From assembly GCF_040054535.1 (NCBI RefSeq), contig NC_090785.1, positions 18,699,001-18,763,000 of the forward strand: a DNA stretch of 64,000 nucleotides. Reading direction: 5' to 3'. Positions within the stretch are counted from its first letter, which is position 1; every line of letters begins with the position of its first letter. Shown in pieces: positions 1-17,000 of the stretch. Below the pieces are notes generated by a model. That model did not search any database and was not told where the DNA came from. It saw only the letters and a program-made list of their open reading frames with translations. A program made the position numbers and the translations under genes. The stretch is from Antennarius striatus. Lineage: Eukaryota; Chordata; Actinopteri; Lophiiformes; Antennariidae.

Positions 1-530
1 AGTGGCTTGTTCTGTTGGAGGCACAGTTTGCAGGCATTCTAAATTATCTGCTCAAGAGAACGGAGAACTTCTGTTGGATTCCTGCTGGCAGGATGGAATG
101 TTGGCTGGCTCTTCTGTTTTATGTCTTGCAGTGTGGGTTTATATTTTAAAACACTATATTGATGCCGTCACTAGGCATAACACTCCTAGCAGCTTAGTTT
201 TATTATCAGCTTGTTTTGATTATTTGATGTATAATTTAACTTATTAAAATGTCAGGAAACTCCAAAAAAGGCAAAATGTCTTGTTTTCATCCAATTATCA
301 CAAAGGATAATTGAAATGTATTAAGTTGACCTCTGCATTTTACCTCAATTGTCTCCAAAGGTCAAAAATGTTTTGACTTGTATGTACTTTTAATTTCATG
401 AACAGATTAAAATGGTTTGTCGTGTTGCCCCAGATAATCCTACAAAACATACAGGAGCCTCAGGAATATTTTGGTCATCTGACCTGTCAAAGACACAAAA
501 GTAAACTGCCACAAAGATACTTTCATGAAT
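1..530. other. Intergenic, no gene recognised
   Basis: AT-rich sequence beyond the probable 3' end of the cab39-family gene. Short open frames occur on both strands but none shows a recognisable domain, a convincing splice pattern or coding bias. I see no repeat family that I can name here. Confidence 0.5.
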
Positions 531-534
531 GCTT

Positions 535-3212
535 TCAAACTTTTATTCTTTATAAAGTTATGTACATATAATTCACTTCCATGGTAAATACAGAAAATAT
601 CCAAAGGTTGGAAAGGAGAAAAAAAGGCAACAGAATGGGGAAAAACAAAACACATTTAAACAGGAAATTATTAATTATGACATAGGATATTGATCTTAAG
701 GATTTGTTTTGATGCCTTCACTATACTGCCAGTGATTCAAACAGTAATAAGTAGAGGGAGGGGAACCAAAATGATTCGTTTGAACAAATTAACAAGCCAA
801 TCGTTGTCAACAGCGCCCTCCGGTGGAGGGACTGCGTACAGCGAGTCATTTCCTTGGTGCACTTATCTGGACTCAATTTAAAGAAAGTTATTTCCACTTG
901 TAGGGAATAGATTTAAGGATAAACTTGGATTATTCATTTAACAATTTGTTGTGTTGTTACACAAAAGTAAAATTATCATGGATAGTGTTGCAGAGGCCTG
1001 ATAGATGACAGTATGTAAAAAAAAAATGTTTGTGCTCATGGAGATGTTGAATCCAGCAAATAAACCAATGCAAAAAAAGTCATAAAGGTACATGACAGCA
1101 CACTGTAGGACTTCAATCTATTTAATGCACCAAATTCATGGTATGTTTACCAAAATTAATCCAAATGTGACAAAACCCGACACAGACCGTGGAAAAATTT
1201 GGAGAACCCATAAGTGAGGAACTTTTTTGTTTCTTAAATTTTGCACCAAAAACTTTGGTTGTAATCTCCTAACCTCAATAAGATATATTCACACTCACAT
1301 GATCACTCTGGTACAGATTTGTAAAACTGCAAATGACCACATGTGGATCTGGGAAATTTACTAGTCAGGATTGGGTTTTTTTTAGATTTCTAAATGTACA
1401 ATTTCATCCTTTTCATGCAATCTTTGGTTTAAAAGCAACACAAGTTGAGATAATGTTTCCCATCCATGAAAATGTCTTTAAATAAGGCAACATTCATTAC
1501 AAGGTGCCATACTGCAATTCATTATGAATTAACATCTGCATGGCGCCGCCCAATGAAATCTCAGTTTAAAAATATAGTTTTCCATTGAGAAAACCAAAAC
1601 AAAGTCCTGTTCAAGGTTTAACATACATACCAATTTTCAGCATGCATACACACTACACACACCGCTGTGCATTTCAAAATTGTCAAATAAAATATCCCGT
1701 CTAGGAATGAAAGGAAAAGGTGTATGCTTGAGGTATATGCTAGACGAATGTGCGTACAGACAACAAAATTTCTTGAAATCCATAATATGCCAGTTGAGAG
1801 ACGATGTAAGTAAGGCAATCATTTCAACAGAGGTCTTTAAACGAAACGCGAAACATAAGGAACTCAATAAACTCAGTGCTCATCCTCCAAAAAGAAGCTA
1901 TTCTTGGTGTAACAGTACGTTATATTCTGGAAGGACGTCTGATGCATCACAGGCACGTCGCACTGCATCCTGTGAGGGAGTGTATACTATTTATTGCAAT
2001 TAACAAGAATTTTTTTTTTTTAAATGAATAAAATGAGTAATTTTACATAGTCCAATTCAAAGAGCAAAATGATCAAGATCTATCAAATTACCAAATTACA
2101 GAGAAATGTGTAAAGTCATTCTAGGAGATGCATTGTCAAGTTGGTATGATGCCAGTTGAACATGTCAACTCCTGTTACATAACAGAATACTCTCATATGC
2201 AGGTTTTACAGTGCAACGTGCTTGTGATGCATCCTTATGGATCACAGCTGCTAAATAAGTTTCTCAGGTTGTGTAGCGCTGAGGTTGTAACAGACAAACA
2301 CCTGAAACTTCAGGAATTGTTAGTTCGATCACTGTTTTTTTAACAAATCGCTGCCATCTGTGCTCAGTGTGTGAGGATGAAACGGAGCGCTCCGAGTCAG
2401 ATCAATCGGTATCATCCGGGCTGCTCTTGTTAGCGGTGAATGGATGGCTAGTACCCTGCAGCGGTATCTGATGCCCTGTTTCAATTGCAGTCATGTGAGC
2501 CTTACTGAGAGCAGCCTCAAAAAAAAAAAAAAATCACAGCACAATTAATTGATTTCTCTATGGTTTTGATTTTCTCTTCCTGCCAGCTAATGCATCAGAA
2601 AGCACAGCACTGCAGAATCATTTCTGACCTCTGTAACCCCACACATGCAAACGAAGCTACCCGCTACACATTAGTCACCTAAAATAAAGTCCCTGTGCAA
2701 CATGATAAGGCAAAAAAAAAGCTATGCAATTTAAATAATGTTCAGAAGGAATAGCTATTGTGTGCTCTAAACTATTTACCATGTAGACACGTTAGAAAAA
2801 TAATATTTTTTCTTGTCCTCAATCTTTCAATCTCTAAAACAATTTTCTGAGACTTTCAAGAACACATAAGAGCTCATGTTGGGTTTGAATGAAGTGACAT
2901 TTTTGTCATGAGGTCTCTGTCAGAAACAGAGGATGTAGAACAGTAACAGTTTGAAGATCTGACGTCACGAGAACGGAGCAGGCTGTAATAATCGCTAAAG
3001 AAGCAGCACAGGGGCTTAAATAACAGTTCTTGGCCCACTCAGGTTGCTGGATGGAAATCACCTCCACACACAAACAAAAAAGGAAAAAAAAAACACTAAG
3101 TGAAGGAAGTAGTTAATATTAAATCTTATGGTGCTCATCTGTTAGCCTTCCGCAGCTCCTGCCCCCACCTATACGCCAAACACCTGGTGAAACAGTCATC
3201 TCCACCTCCTCC
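535..3212 (-). other. Probable long 3' UTR of the cab39-family gene
   Basis: About 2.7 kb downstream of the minus-strand stop codon holds no second gene. The first good minus-strand poly(A) signal near a plausible end is AATAAA (TTTATT on the plus strand at 542-547). Mammalian CAB39 also has a 3' UTR of several kilobases, so one long UTR is reasonable. This is inference: no transcript is available, and an earlier site could be used instead. Small open frames within it, on either strand, look random. Confidence 0.4.
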
Positions 3213-5862
3213 TCAGGCTTCCTGCACTTCAGGCGCCGGGGGCCGCTTCAGTTCCCGGATCTGCTTCATCAGATAGTTCTTCTCGTCACAGAACTGCTCG
3301 TCTTCTGCTCGCTCAGTCTGGAAGTGGCCCAGGAAATCCAGGAGGCGGGCCTGGTTCTTCAGCAGGATGTCCAGCACGGGCTGAGTCTTGTTGGGGTTCG
3401 CGACAAATACCTTCAAGAGCAGATGGAGATCATGTGAGGTGGAGATACCAACATTTCCACCTTAAAAACAAAACGCAGTGACAACAGAATGCAGCTGATA
3501 TGTGTGCGCACCTTAAAGACGTGGAATGCTTCAAACTGGATGTTTCGGCTTTTGTCTCTCAGCATGTTCATCATCAGCTTCAAGTTCTCTGCCCGACTGA
3601 TGTACTTTGTCATGACAGTGAAGTTGTGTCTATCCAAAAGAAGTTCCCCAAGGAGCTGAAACGATAACAGCGCATTAAAAAGCAAGTTTAGTCGTGTATT
3701 TTAAAAACATCTGTCATCCTTGTTGAGTGCACACAAAAAAACCCAACAACTTCTTTGGACACTGAATATCGACAACAAACAATGGATGACAAATGCGTCA
3801 GGACGTAACGCTGTGGTATCAGGGTTTGATTCCAGCTCAGCATCGGGTGAGAGTGTGGGTTTAATATCAGTTGGTTGATATTAGGTGAGACTTCCAAAAA
3901 CAATCTGGTCTTTCTGGGGCTTCCAGCTTTAAATCTTTACCTCAGTGGAGTTTTCACACGGTTAAAAGGTGGCAAAGGAGCTTTACCTTCAAAGATTGTC
4001 GCTTGGTGACGTAGTTTTCAGAATGCAGGAGCTTCTCGTATTCCGTAAACACCTGATAGACATTTCAGACATCTGTTAGGCACGGAATGAGAATTACTAC
4101 AATAAAAGTTTACAATTCAAATGAGAAACTTCACCTTGTCATAATTGTTTTCAAGGAATTCTGCACACATTATTTTGTGTCTTGTAAGCAGATCCTAAGG
4201 AGGAGAGACAGAGACAGAGAGATAGGAGACAAAGACATTAGACATATATTGTTGAAGATTCTGGAAATAAAATTGTATAATAGAATCTCCAGTGAAAATA
4301 TGTTAATCTACCTTGAATGAGGCAAATGCATCAGAGGCTATGTCAAAAGTTGACAGCTCTACATAACGGAAGAAGCAGTAGAAATCTTCAGAGAACAGGA
4401 CCATCCGTGCTAAAGGCTCGTGGCGCAGGCACTCTCTCAGCATCATTCCACAGTTCAGAGCCACGTCTGCTGTCTCATACCTGCACAGGTTTACATGTGT
4501 GAGTCCAGGACAAGTCAGTTTCATTTAGTTATAAAATAAATAGCAAGGATTTAACAACTCAAAACCAAAAATATATGAAAGGAAAATGAAACAAAGACTT
4601 TGAACAACAGAAATAGGCTGATTTTGTGTCAAACTAGCTGCTAGTAGACAAGTAGCATATTCACGATACAACTACGAGGGAATTATGAGCACAAGGCTCG
4701 GTTCATACACCACATTTAATGGTTTTGATATTTATCTTTATAATTCAGCCTGAATAGTAATGTCCACAGGACTGACATTTTGAAATAAGTTCAAAAACCA
4801 ATTCCAGAGGGGCAAATTTGCAAAATTCCGACGGAAAACATGTTTCACTTTAAGAATGACGAAGTGGTTCAGAGCCATGAAATCAATTCTATCGCTCTGT
4901 TCATCTAAATGCTCAACCCACAGCTGAATGCAACAAGTTCACACTCGCTCCTTTGGGAGTTGTCTAAACTCATACTGTGTTTAGTGTGCAAAATCACCAG
5001 CCACAGTCAGGGAGTGTGATTTCACCAAATAGTTCTGCAGAAAGTCACGTAGACAAAATCTGCTGGTTGTGTTTAAAATTACATAAGGCTGGACTTCTAC
5101 ATATGTAACCGCTCTCATGAAGCACTCGGCTCGAATATGTCACAGAGCTGGACGGAGAAGGCGTTCTCACCCTTTGAGAAGCATGAAGAGGATTTCTGGA
5201 TGCGTGGAGATATATTCTACTGTAGGTGTACGGGCACCAATCTGACGTCTGACAATATTACTGAACAGATGAACCACATCTTTTTTACCCTGGAAAAAAT
5301 GTACAGCAAAAAAAAGATAAATTACTGACTGGGTGTTCATAATACGCATTTGCATATTATATTACTTACATTATTATGCATGGATTTGCACATGGGGGAT
5401 GCACATGATGAGATAACTTGCTAGCTAAACAAAATGATCACTTCTTTTTACACAAGTTAAATGAACACAGAAACAAATCCTTTTTTTTTCCTACCTCAAA
5501 ATCAATCCTCTGTAGATTTGCAATGAGCGCAATGAGGAGGTTGGTGTTGTACAGTTCTTGTGCAAGCTGAGCCACTGCTTCCGTTTGAGGCTCCTTGTCA
5601 CCTGTTCCACTAAGAATCTCCTTCAGTGAAGCCAGATTTTTGGATGCCTCCTCTGCAACCTTAAATGTGGAATGAAATTGACTATGAGTTGTTAAATATA
5701 AGAGAACTTTTTCAAACGAAGGACAAAAATAAAAACTTTGCTGACCTTCTCACACTTTTTGCTGTCGCTGGCATCCAGCTTTTCCATGTGTGCCACATTC
5801 TCCTTCAAACTCTTCACAATCTCAGCTGGATTCTTCTGAGTCTTTCCAAAATGAAAAGGCAT
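3213..5862 (-). CDS. cab39l1: Calcium-binding protein 39 family (MO25 scaffold), cab39-like
   Basis: MO25 is an armadillo-like helical scaffold that binds the STRAD pseudokinase and locks LKB1 (STK11) in an active cytosolic complex; it also activates STE20-type kinases. Eight coding exons, 5' to 3': 5862-5746, 5659-5495, 5289-5171, 4480-4312, 4194-4135, 4052-3987, 3655-3512, 3410-3213. They join in frame to 345 residues, against about 341 in mammals. Seen directly: an N-terminus [17 protein letters not shown], the conserved [51 protein letters not shown] and [20 protein letters not shown] blocks, and a C-terminus [15 protein letters not shown]. The MEKLD and [15 protein letters not shown] blocks look closest to the fish cab39l1 paralogue, but cab39 itself cannot be excluded. 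A non-coding first exon ends at 6352 (good GTAAGT donor) and joins 5893-5863. It diverges from phf6. Confidence 0.93.
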
Positions 5863-6351
5863 GGTTGAGGGCTGGTGATGGAAACCCAGATCTCTGATAA
5901 AGAAGGAACACAGTTTCACACTGACAACACCTCCTACTGAATGCAGACATGTCTGTAAAGCTTCCACCTAAAGGAGCTATACTGGTATAATTCAGAGCAG
6001 ACACCGAGCTGCTTGTTACTCACAGACAACTGCTCCTCAGCTATGATGCGGGTGTGTTTCATTAGCACTGGAGCAATAGTTCCCAGGTGCGTTTCCCCAG
6101 TATAGCTGGTTTCTCCCCAATTATCACAAGCCCATCCGAATAAAAACACAAATTTCCTAGCTTAAAGGCAGCTGGAACAGCGACAAGGACGTCGAAATGC
6201 AAACAAGTCATCCGCAAAGTTGTGCTAAATAGTGACCTAGTTAGCTGGAAGTTAGCAGGAAACCAGAAAACTAGACCGTGTCGTGGTGGGGAAAAAATAA
6301 AGAACACACATTCGTTAGTGAACTGTACGAGTTGAGGCTGTCAGGACTTAC

Positions 6352-6620
6352 CGAGTGAAGGTTGGTCTGAAAGCCGGGGGTGTCTCGGCGGCTAAAGGTT
6401 AGCTGTCAGGCTAGCAGGTTGGTCCACTTTGTTCCTGCACTCCGGGCTACTTTGAAGTGTCTGTGACGTTATCTGAGATCTGTGGCCGCAGCTAACATCT
6501 AACGTTACCAATGGTGACTACAAAGAGCTCAAACCAACGACCTTCATCGCTGTGACGAACGCGAATATTTTCTTTTTACTCGTGACCGTTTGTCGTATAA
6601 CTTGCTAGCAGCCTACTTAT
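6352..6620 (-). promoter_or_regulatory. 5' non-coding exon and promoter region of the cab39-family gene
   Basis: A minus-strand GTAAGT donor follows position 6352, and an acceptor at 5894 leads into the ATG exon. Upstream sequence to about 6620 is moderately GC-rich with several GTTAGC, GCTAGC and GCTAAC words (for example 6399-6416, 6494-6500 and 6603-6608) and no obvious TATA box. The start of transcription is not defined by the sequence. Confidence 0.55.
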
Positions 6621-6779
6621 GAAGACAGAGTTGCTGGGCCGGCCTGTCTGACAACTCATTTCCCTGTTCTGTTCGCTTGAAACTCCCGTCCTCTCCTCTT
6701 CGCCTCTCGGGGACAGTGGGCGGGTATGTTTGCGCTCCACACAAAGACTGACACTGATTTCAACCAATCGTAGTCATGA

Positions 6780-7370
6780 AACGACTCTATGGAAACGCCC
6801 TACTTTTTGTATGTGCGCATGTTTCTTGTCTTGGAAATTTCGTGTGGGTGGACACGAGCAGACTGAATAGCAAGCCGCCCCTGTCGAGCTGCCCTGTAGA
6901 TTTCATCAAGCGGACCTCAATGATGAGGAAAAAATAGGTTATTGAAATTGTTCTTAGAGATGTGTATCACATATTTTAAACTTCCTTATACAGTACAGTA
7001 CTGTTATTTGTATGGAATTTCAGTTTTATCAACAGTTTAAGAAAAAAAAAGTATTAGCGATATACATAATCAGAATCCTTCATTGCTTGATCCCCAAGAG
7101 GAAATTTTTTTTTTTACAGCTGCTCTGTTTCAAAATGTAAAAACAAAGTCAGAATAAGAATAGAGAATTTAGAATCAAGAAAAAAAGAGCAAAGGAAATT
7201 ATAAATAAATAAAAGAACAAACAGAGTGGTACTCAATGGTCCACATCTATACCTCCTAATTGTATCTTCAACATCAATCCAAATACACTTTATATTTAAG
7301 GGCACATATTATACTATAATTATTGGACGTATGGTAATTACATCCCGCTTCAAAGCAGTGATGTATTGTA
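6780..7370. other. Intergenic, AT-rich
   Basis: Between the divergent cab39-family and phf6 genes. No gene, no RNA gene and no named repeat seen; only short A/T runs. Confidence 0.5.
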
Positions 7371-7760
7371 ATTGTCAGTGTTCGTGTGTTCGTCCATTCG
7401 TTCGTGCGTTCGTTTGTCCACCAAATATCTTCGCAACTGCTGCAAATTGAAAGATGAAACAAAAACATTACTCAGTCGGCAAAGTGGATGAAAATGAAAT
7501 GATGACCTTGACCTTGAGAAAACTAGGTCAAGGTCAAATTTCAACTTTTGTACATTCAGGAACCGGATAAGAGTGCGAGACGAGGGAGAGGGCCAGTGTG
7601 AGTAAGACCATAGATCAAAGCTAGTGCTTTGATCAATGACAGTAGGTCAGAGCACTAGCTTTGATCTTTGACCTATGCGAGTAGGCCAGGTTAAAATTTT
7701 GAATTCAGGGGTGTTCCAGGATGTTGCAGTCTGGACTGCCTGGGTACTAGTTTCATTTGT
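7370..7760. repeat. Unclassified repeat-like segment with two perfect inverted repeats
   Basis: Begins with a degenerate TTCGT-rich tract (7380-7425). A 12-bp inverted repeat follows, TGACCTTGACCT at 7503-7514 against AGGTCAAGGTCA at 7525-7536. A second, 17-bp perfect inverted repeat is AGATCAAAGCTAGTGCT at 7612-7628 against its complement at 7651-7667, with a 22-base loop. Flanks extend the second stem imperfectly. There is no coding potential. It may be a non-autonomous mobile element; I cannot name a family. Confidence 0.5.
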
Positions 7761-7773
7761 GTGCATTTGTTAC

Positions 7774-7912
7774 ATTGATCGTGGTGCGCTGGCATCGCAG
7801 CCGGAGTTTCCCCTGCCTCACGCCCTCAGTCAGCTAGGATAGGCTACAGCCCCCCGCTACCCACCACAGCGGATGAGGCGGTTGACAATGAATGAATGAA
7901 TGAATGAATGAT
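7774..7912 (+). repeat. SINE/L2-type 3' tail with (GAAT)n end
   Basis: Contains the fish interspersed-repeat signature: a CCGGAGTTTCCCC segment, CCTCACGCCCT, then AGCTAGGATAGGCTACAGCC, CCACAGCGGATGAGGCGGT, and a terminal (GAAT)n array. A better preserved copy of the same family lies at 61121-61252. Such tails are shared by L2-like LINEs and the SINEs they mobilise; which of the two this is cannot be decided from the tail alone. Confidence 0.75.
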
Positions 7913-9560
7913 TATTGATTGGTTTGTCATGAGGATTATGCCCAAACTAACAAACAAAGTTAAATTAAATCCTGGTTTTGCCCCCTTCATCTATGCCCTC
8001 ACCACTTCTCCTCAGTCCAAGTTTCATGAAAATTTGTTCATTATCTTTTTGGCTTTATTCTGCTGAAAAAATACCAACCAATTATAAAAGACGTGCCAAT
8101 GGGGGACAGGATGACGCATTGGCAGAGTTAACAACTGTAATGCCAACTTTTATTACAACAATAGATGGGAGCTCAATTTGGTCTTGAAACAACCCACCAT
8201 AGAGGTAAAGCAATTGTACAAGGCTTATGCTCACAGATAAGTGTTGGAATATACAGTAGTTAATAGTATAATCCTGTTGGAAGTGGTAGTATTTGTGCCT
8301 ACCATATGACGCTTCTATTACTACAGATCTGTATTGCCTTAGCAACAGTTCATGACAGACGTTGTGTTCAAGCATGGTTTGTGTTCATTATGGGATGTTA
8401 TTCATGTCTGTGTGTTGCCACTAATGCAAAAGTTTCCTGAATGGCAGCGTTTGTAATAAATTATTTTTGATCACACAAATTTGATTAAAACATTGTCTAA
8501 TGTGGTGGTATGTGATGTTTTGTAACAACAGTTTGGATAATGCATTACAGTAATAACTATTCTTTCCATGTGGATAAGATATAATGATGGATATCTTCAC
8601 TGAGTGCAATCTAGTTTTAGACCTATAATAAATAACCGTTTTGACAGACAATTTAATTGCTGTTGTTGAATTTCTGAATTAAAAGGCAACATTGTGCTGC
8701 ATTCATTGTAGAGCTACCCCAGTCTTTTTTATCGTAAACATTTGAATGAGTCCTGGTAGTTGTGGTAGAGTTCAGCCTGTTGTTGCCAATGACTTCCACT
8801 CATGTCCAAAATTCTTGATAAAAGTTAAGAACAAAAATCAATCTTCAGTGTTTTTTATGATTCTCTTCATAAAAAATGTCATAATGGAAGGATATTTAAG
8901 TTCCATTTTAACAATTAAGTGTTTATTTATAATGATGTAACTCATCAGATCCACGTTTAATCTGTTCATGGACAAAATAATACAGTTGGATTTTTGAGCC
9001 GAAACGAAAGTTACTACTTAATTACTTAACTTTTAACTTTACTATTGTTAATTATGCATCTCATTTAGAATTTCTTTGAAATCATGCTCCATGTGAATTT
9101 AATATAAACAAAGTAGTAAGGGCCCTTCTGACAAACAGTCTGACAATAAATTGTTATCCAGACAATTATTCATAATAATGAACTGTACTCAAATATTAAA
9201 AATACATAATACTATGACACATTTGGTGCAATAAAAATAAATATACATTTAAACACATTCCGTAAATTGCATGACATGTAATGACCCTGTGTCCAATGGG
9301 GCTTAAGGAGGTTTTTGTGACTAATAATACTGGAATAATACTGAAATAGCATGCAGTGCCTCTTATTTTCTTTAATCTCCGGCATAAATCCAATCTCTTC
9401 TAGATGTGCTTGAAACATGGCCGCCCTAAGATAATATGTGCTTCTGGACCATTTGTACAATACTGTACTACAGAACTAATTTTCCTGAGGGATGTTTTGT
9501 CAAACATGGGTTTCCTATATAAATGTACTTCCTGTCTCCTTTCACGCTTGAACCGTTTCA
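7913..9560. other. Intergenic, no gene recognised
   Basis: AT-rich DNA up to the phf6 first exon. Only short, non-conserved open frames are present on both strands. Confidence 0.5.
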
Positions 9561-9753
9561 GCATTGTTGTTCGGGAGGACTTTTATTTTGAAGGCCCTAA
9601 CAGGAAGTCCTGCGACCTTGAACACGACTAGCTAGCTTGATGCTAGTGTGAAAAGCTCACGGTCTACTTTAGAAGGACGGAGAGAAACAGACACGACCCG
9701 GTGCTATTTTCCGTCTTTTCGAGCGTCTCGGCCCGATTAGATTCCATTAACAG
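9560..9753 (+). promoter_or_regulatory. Probable non-coding first exon and promoter of phf6
   Basis: A strong donor (CAG|GTAAGG at 9753/9754) ends a segment with no ATG-initiated conserved frame. The segment holds GCTAGC-type words at 9631-9645. The next usable acceptor in the same orientation is at about 11691, just before the phf6 ATG. The upstream limit of the exon is a guess. Confidence 0.55.
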
Positions 9754-10289
9754 GTAAGGATCTGGATCTGTTTGAGTGGCTGGATGTTTCCCGTGGTGTT
9801 TTATGGCCTATTGTCGTTTCAGGCCGTATTACTGGCGCACAAGCCGAGCTTCTCTTTTCACGGGGGTTCATCACGTATGGCGCTCTTTACTTCGAAACGG
9901 TTTCCGAACAGTCGCGCCTGTCATGATAATCCCCTCAGTTAAAGGGAAATATTCACTATTATTTACGTTCAAACGTGAACATCATGCTGAAGGTCCGTGG
10001 TGAGGAAAGAACACCCATTATTTCCCTTCAAGAAAAAGGCCTCGGAAGAGATTTCATGGCGTAAAGATGTTGTTAGTTGGAATAGTTTTTAGTTATCTGT
10101 AGTTCAGAGGAGCAGGAGCCACACACCCCCTTTGATTCAAAACTTTCTAGCAGAAATTGTGAGGAATTGTTTGCGTTTATCGCTTGTTCGTGAAATAAAT
10201 CCACCACCATCTCGCTATGTCTTGTAGGTTTCTATTATGAGGACATGTGATTGAACAGCAGGGATGAAATAAAGGCTATTTGGTGTTAT

Positions 10290-10400
10290 TTCCGCGGGCA
10301 GCAGCGCGTTTGCGCGCCGGCTGCTCCGCCGGAGCCGCGCCGCGCCGCAGTGAGCCCCGGCCCTGCGATCATGGCCGGAATGGCCCGACCAGCAGCACCA
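10290..10400. other. Short CpG-dense patch in phf6 intron 1
   Basis: A run of CGCG, GCCGG and CCGCGCC words stands out sharply from AT-rich intron sequence on either side. It may be an internal promoter or CpG island fragment. An open frame crosses it but has no recognisable protein homology. Confidence 0.4.
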
Positions 10401-11736
10401 CGGCTGCTGCTGTGCTGTAAAACACACTTCAGGTGGTGGAGTGTTCAGGACTCAATCCGACTAGTTCCATCGGATTCAGTGTGGATGAGATGCCTTCACG
10501 GTTTTAATGGACAACATGGGGAAATAAAGGTTTGATCCATACCTGCACCCTGGTGTTACAGCCATGGGTTTGCAACCATAAATGACTTTTAATGTAAGAA
10601 AATAGAAATATTGACCTAATTTGTAACTAGAGTGCTGTAGAAATTGTTACAATAAAATAGTAATATTCAAATAGGCCCAATCCCTGACGCTGTGTGGGTT
10701 TTTATTGCTACTGACAACATGCACTGTGGTTTAATCTAGCAGCTGTATGATGGATTAGGTGTTTTCGAGATTGGGATTGCCTGTGAAAAATGGGAAACCC
10801 ATCATTTGCACAGGAACCACTCATATGTCTGGGAAGTCATGGTTTTCTATAATATTCTATTTTGATATGGTTTAGATCTGGATGACCGGTGAAGGTCCTT
10901 TTTCCAGTGCCTCGGTCCTGTTTTCATTTAAAAGCAGACACTTATGAAGTACAGGGATTTGTCAGTAAATTTGCCTCCATATATTCTGTGCATTTTAGCA
11001 TTCATACGACATCTTTCCAGAGCACAGTCAGCCAAAATCCAGCAGCTGCCAGGTTGACGTCTTGCAAGACATTTTTTTGGCCCCATCAGAAGCTAGTTTT
11101 TTTCTTAAGACACAGAGTTCCTCTTGTTTTTAATTGCTCTATCTTTAAATTACTTGCAGTAGTAGTTGAGGTAAAAGTTTTGATTACTGCTCTTTGTGGG
11201 GGTTTTTTTATTTTAATCATTTCATAATAGTCACATTTGAATTTTCCAGAACAGGGTGTCTTGCATTTAGGTCCATTGTATATGAATGCAGGGCAAGGAT
11301 GGAACATAATATTCATGATTATTTTCCACTTCATGTATAACCACCTGAGTCCAACAATGGTTTAGTAAATCTTAAATCTGACGGCTTTCATGCACCTTTA
11401 CTCTCCCACAGATTACTCCATGTTGCAGAGCCGTGTTTCTATGGCAGCCCCAAACAGACAAACCAAACACTGGCTCTAGAAAGGCCTTTCATATTCTTCA
11501 TGTTAGGAGCAGCCACAGAGTGAGGCTGTGGGGGGGTTCAGTTGGTTGCAGTCTGCAGACGCTCCACGAGATGTCAGTAAATCCTGCAGAAATCTGCAGC
11601 CAATAGCATTCAGATCTATAATATAATATATATATGTTATTTTCCTCACTTTTACACATTTTTTTGGTGTGTGCTTATTTGTCTTCATCAGAAACTCCTG
11701 CAAACAAAAAAAAACAAAAAAAAGAAGCCTTTTGTC

Positions 11737-15884
<4,148 letters not shown>

Positions 15885-16002
15885 GTATGGCGATGGCTGT
15901 TGCACGTAAAATCAGGAAACTGGCACTCATAAAAGGTCTTGGTGTGAAGTAGAAGGTGACGTTTCAGTCTTCTCCTGTGACTTCATTCACGCTGTTCTTC
16001 CA

Positions 16003-17000
16003 GGTTCACCATGACGGACCTGACTGGGGTGAAGACAGAAGAACTCAGAGATGAGGAAGTGATATTTTTTATAATAAACTTTAGCCTGTTCACAAAGCCG
16101 TGGTCTGTAAGCTCCCATGACTCCTCCATATGGTTTCTTCCAGGACATGTTCCAATGTGCACCAGATGTCATTTTCATGAGAGCCTGCGTTTGCTGGCTT
16201 GTTTTCCACTGACTGGTGGTTCTCTGCAGAGCTCTGGACTCCTTCAAGACCAGGAGAAGCTCTGGCCAGTCTCTGCCAGTAGTCAGCTACACTATGGGCT
16301 CATTTTCAAATGCATGTTGCTGTGAATAAGGGGAGCAGTCGGACTCATGATGTGTCACTGACCGCCCCACAAGTGACACGACACTTGCTAAAATCAATAC
16401 ATTCTTGCTCTTTCTTAGCTTTTTGACTCACTTTTAAGAGGGGTCTGTTTGTTACTAGTCTCCCTATCGAGTTGTGCAGTTTGATTACTTGTTCCTGTAA
16501 TCACGTCTTAAAATTACTCTTTTGATGTTAGCCTTTTCTTTCTTTGTATGTAATATTTTTTGCTACTGTATTCTCATGAGTAATTTTGAATATCTGGATT
16601 TCAAACAGTCACGATTACGAGTTTTGCCAGCATGCACTTGGAGTTTTCCACTGTCAACGGTGGCATTTTTTTATTTAGCTGCTGAAGGGCAAAGTAGAGC
16701 TCTTTAGAAGAGTTGGCTTGACTTTGTTTGATGTACTGTTACTTGTATCTCTGCAAATGTATCCATGAATAATTGGAAATAGAAAATATTTTATTTTACA
16801 CATTTAATGAGTGAGTTGAATCTTTCATTTGACAGCCTGTCGTTCTTGAAAGCAGCATTTGAGGAACAACAGACCATGGGCAGGAATGCTTAAAGGACGG
16901 CCGTTTGATATCTTTGTTCTTCTGAAACATGTCATAAAGACATATTTAATCATTTAATTGTATAATTGTATGAATTAAGTCATGGCGAAGGCATGCTAAC
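16003..17000 (+). other. Probable phf6 3' UTR exon
   Basis: A CTTCCAG acceptor at 16002 lies downstream of the stop-codon exon, whose TAG is followed by a plausible donor, as in mammalian phf6 where the 3' UTR is split. AATAAA occurs at 16073-16078, but the true 3' end is not determined and may lie nearer 17 kb. Confidence 0.4.

Noticed and set aside
3815-3870. tRNA-like B box (GGTTTGATTCC) in a cab39-family intron
   Set aside because: No A box at the right distance and no cloverleaf could be drawn; at most a SINE trace.
10251-10535. 94-codon open frame through the CpG patch in phf6 intron 1
   Set aside because: GC-rich composition explains the absence of stops; no homology recognised.
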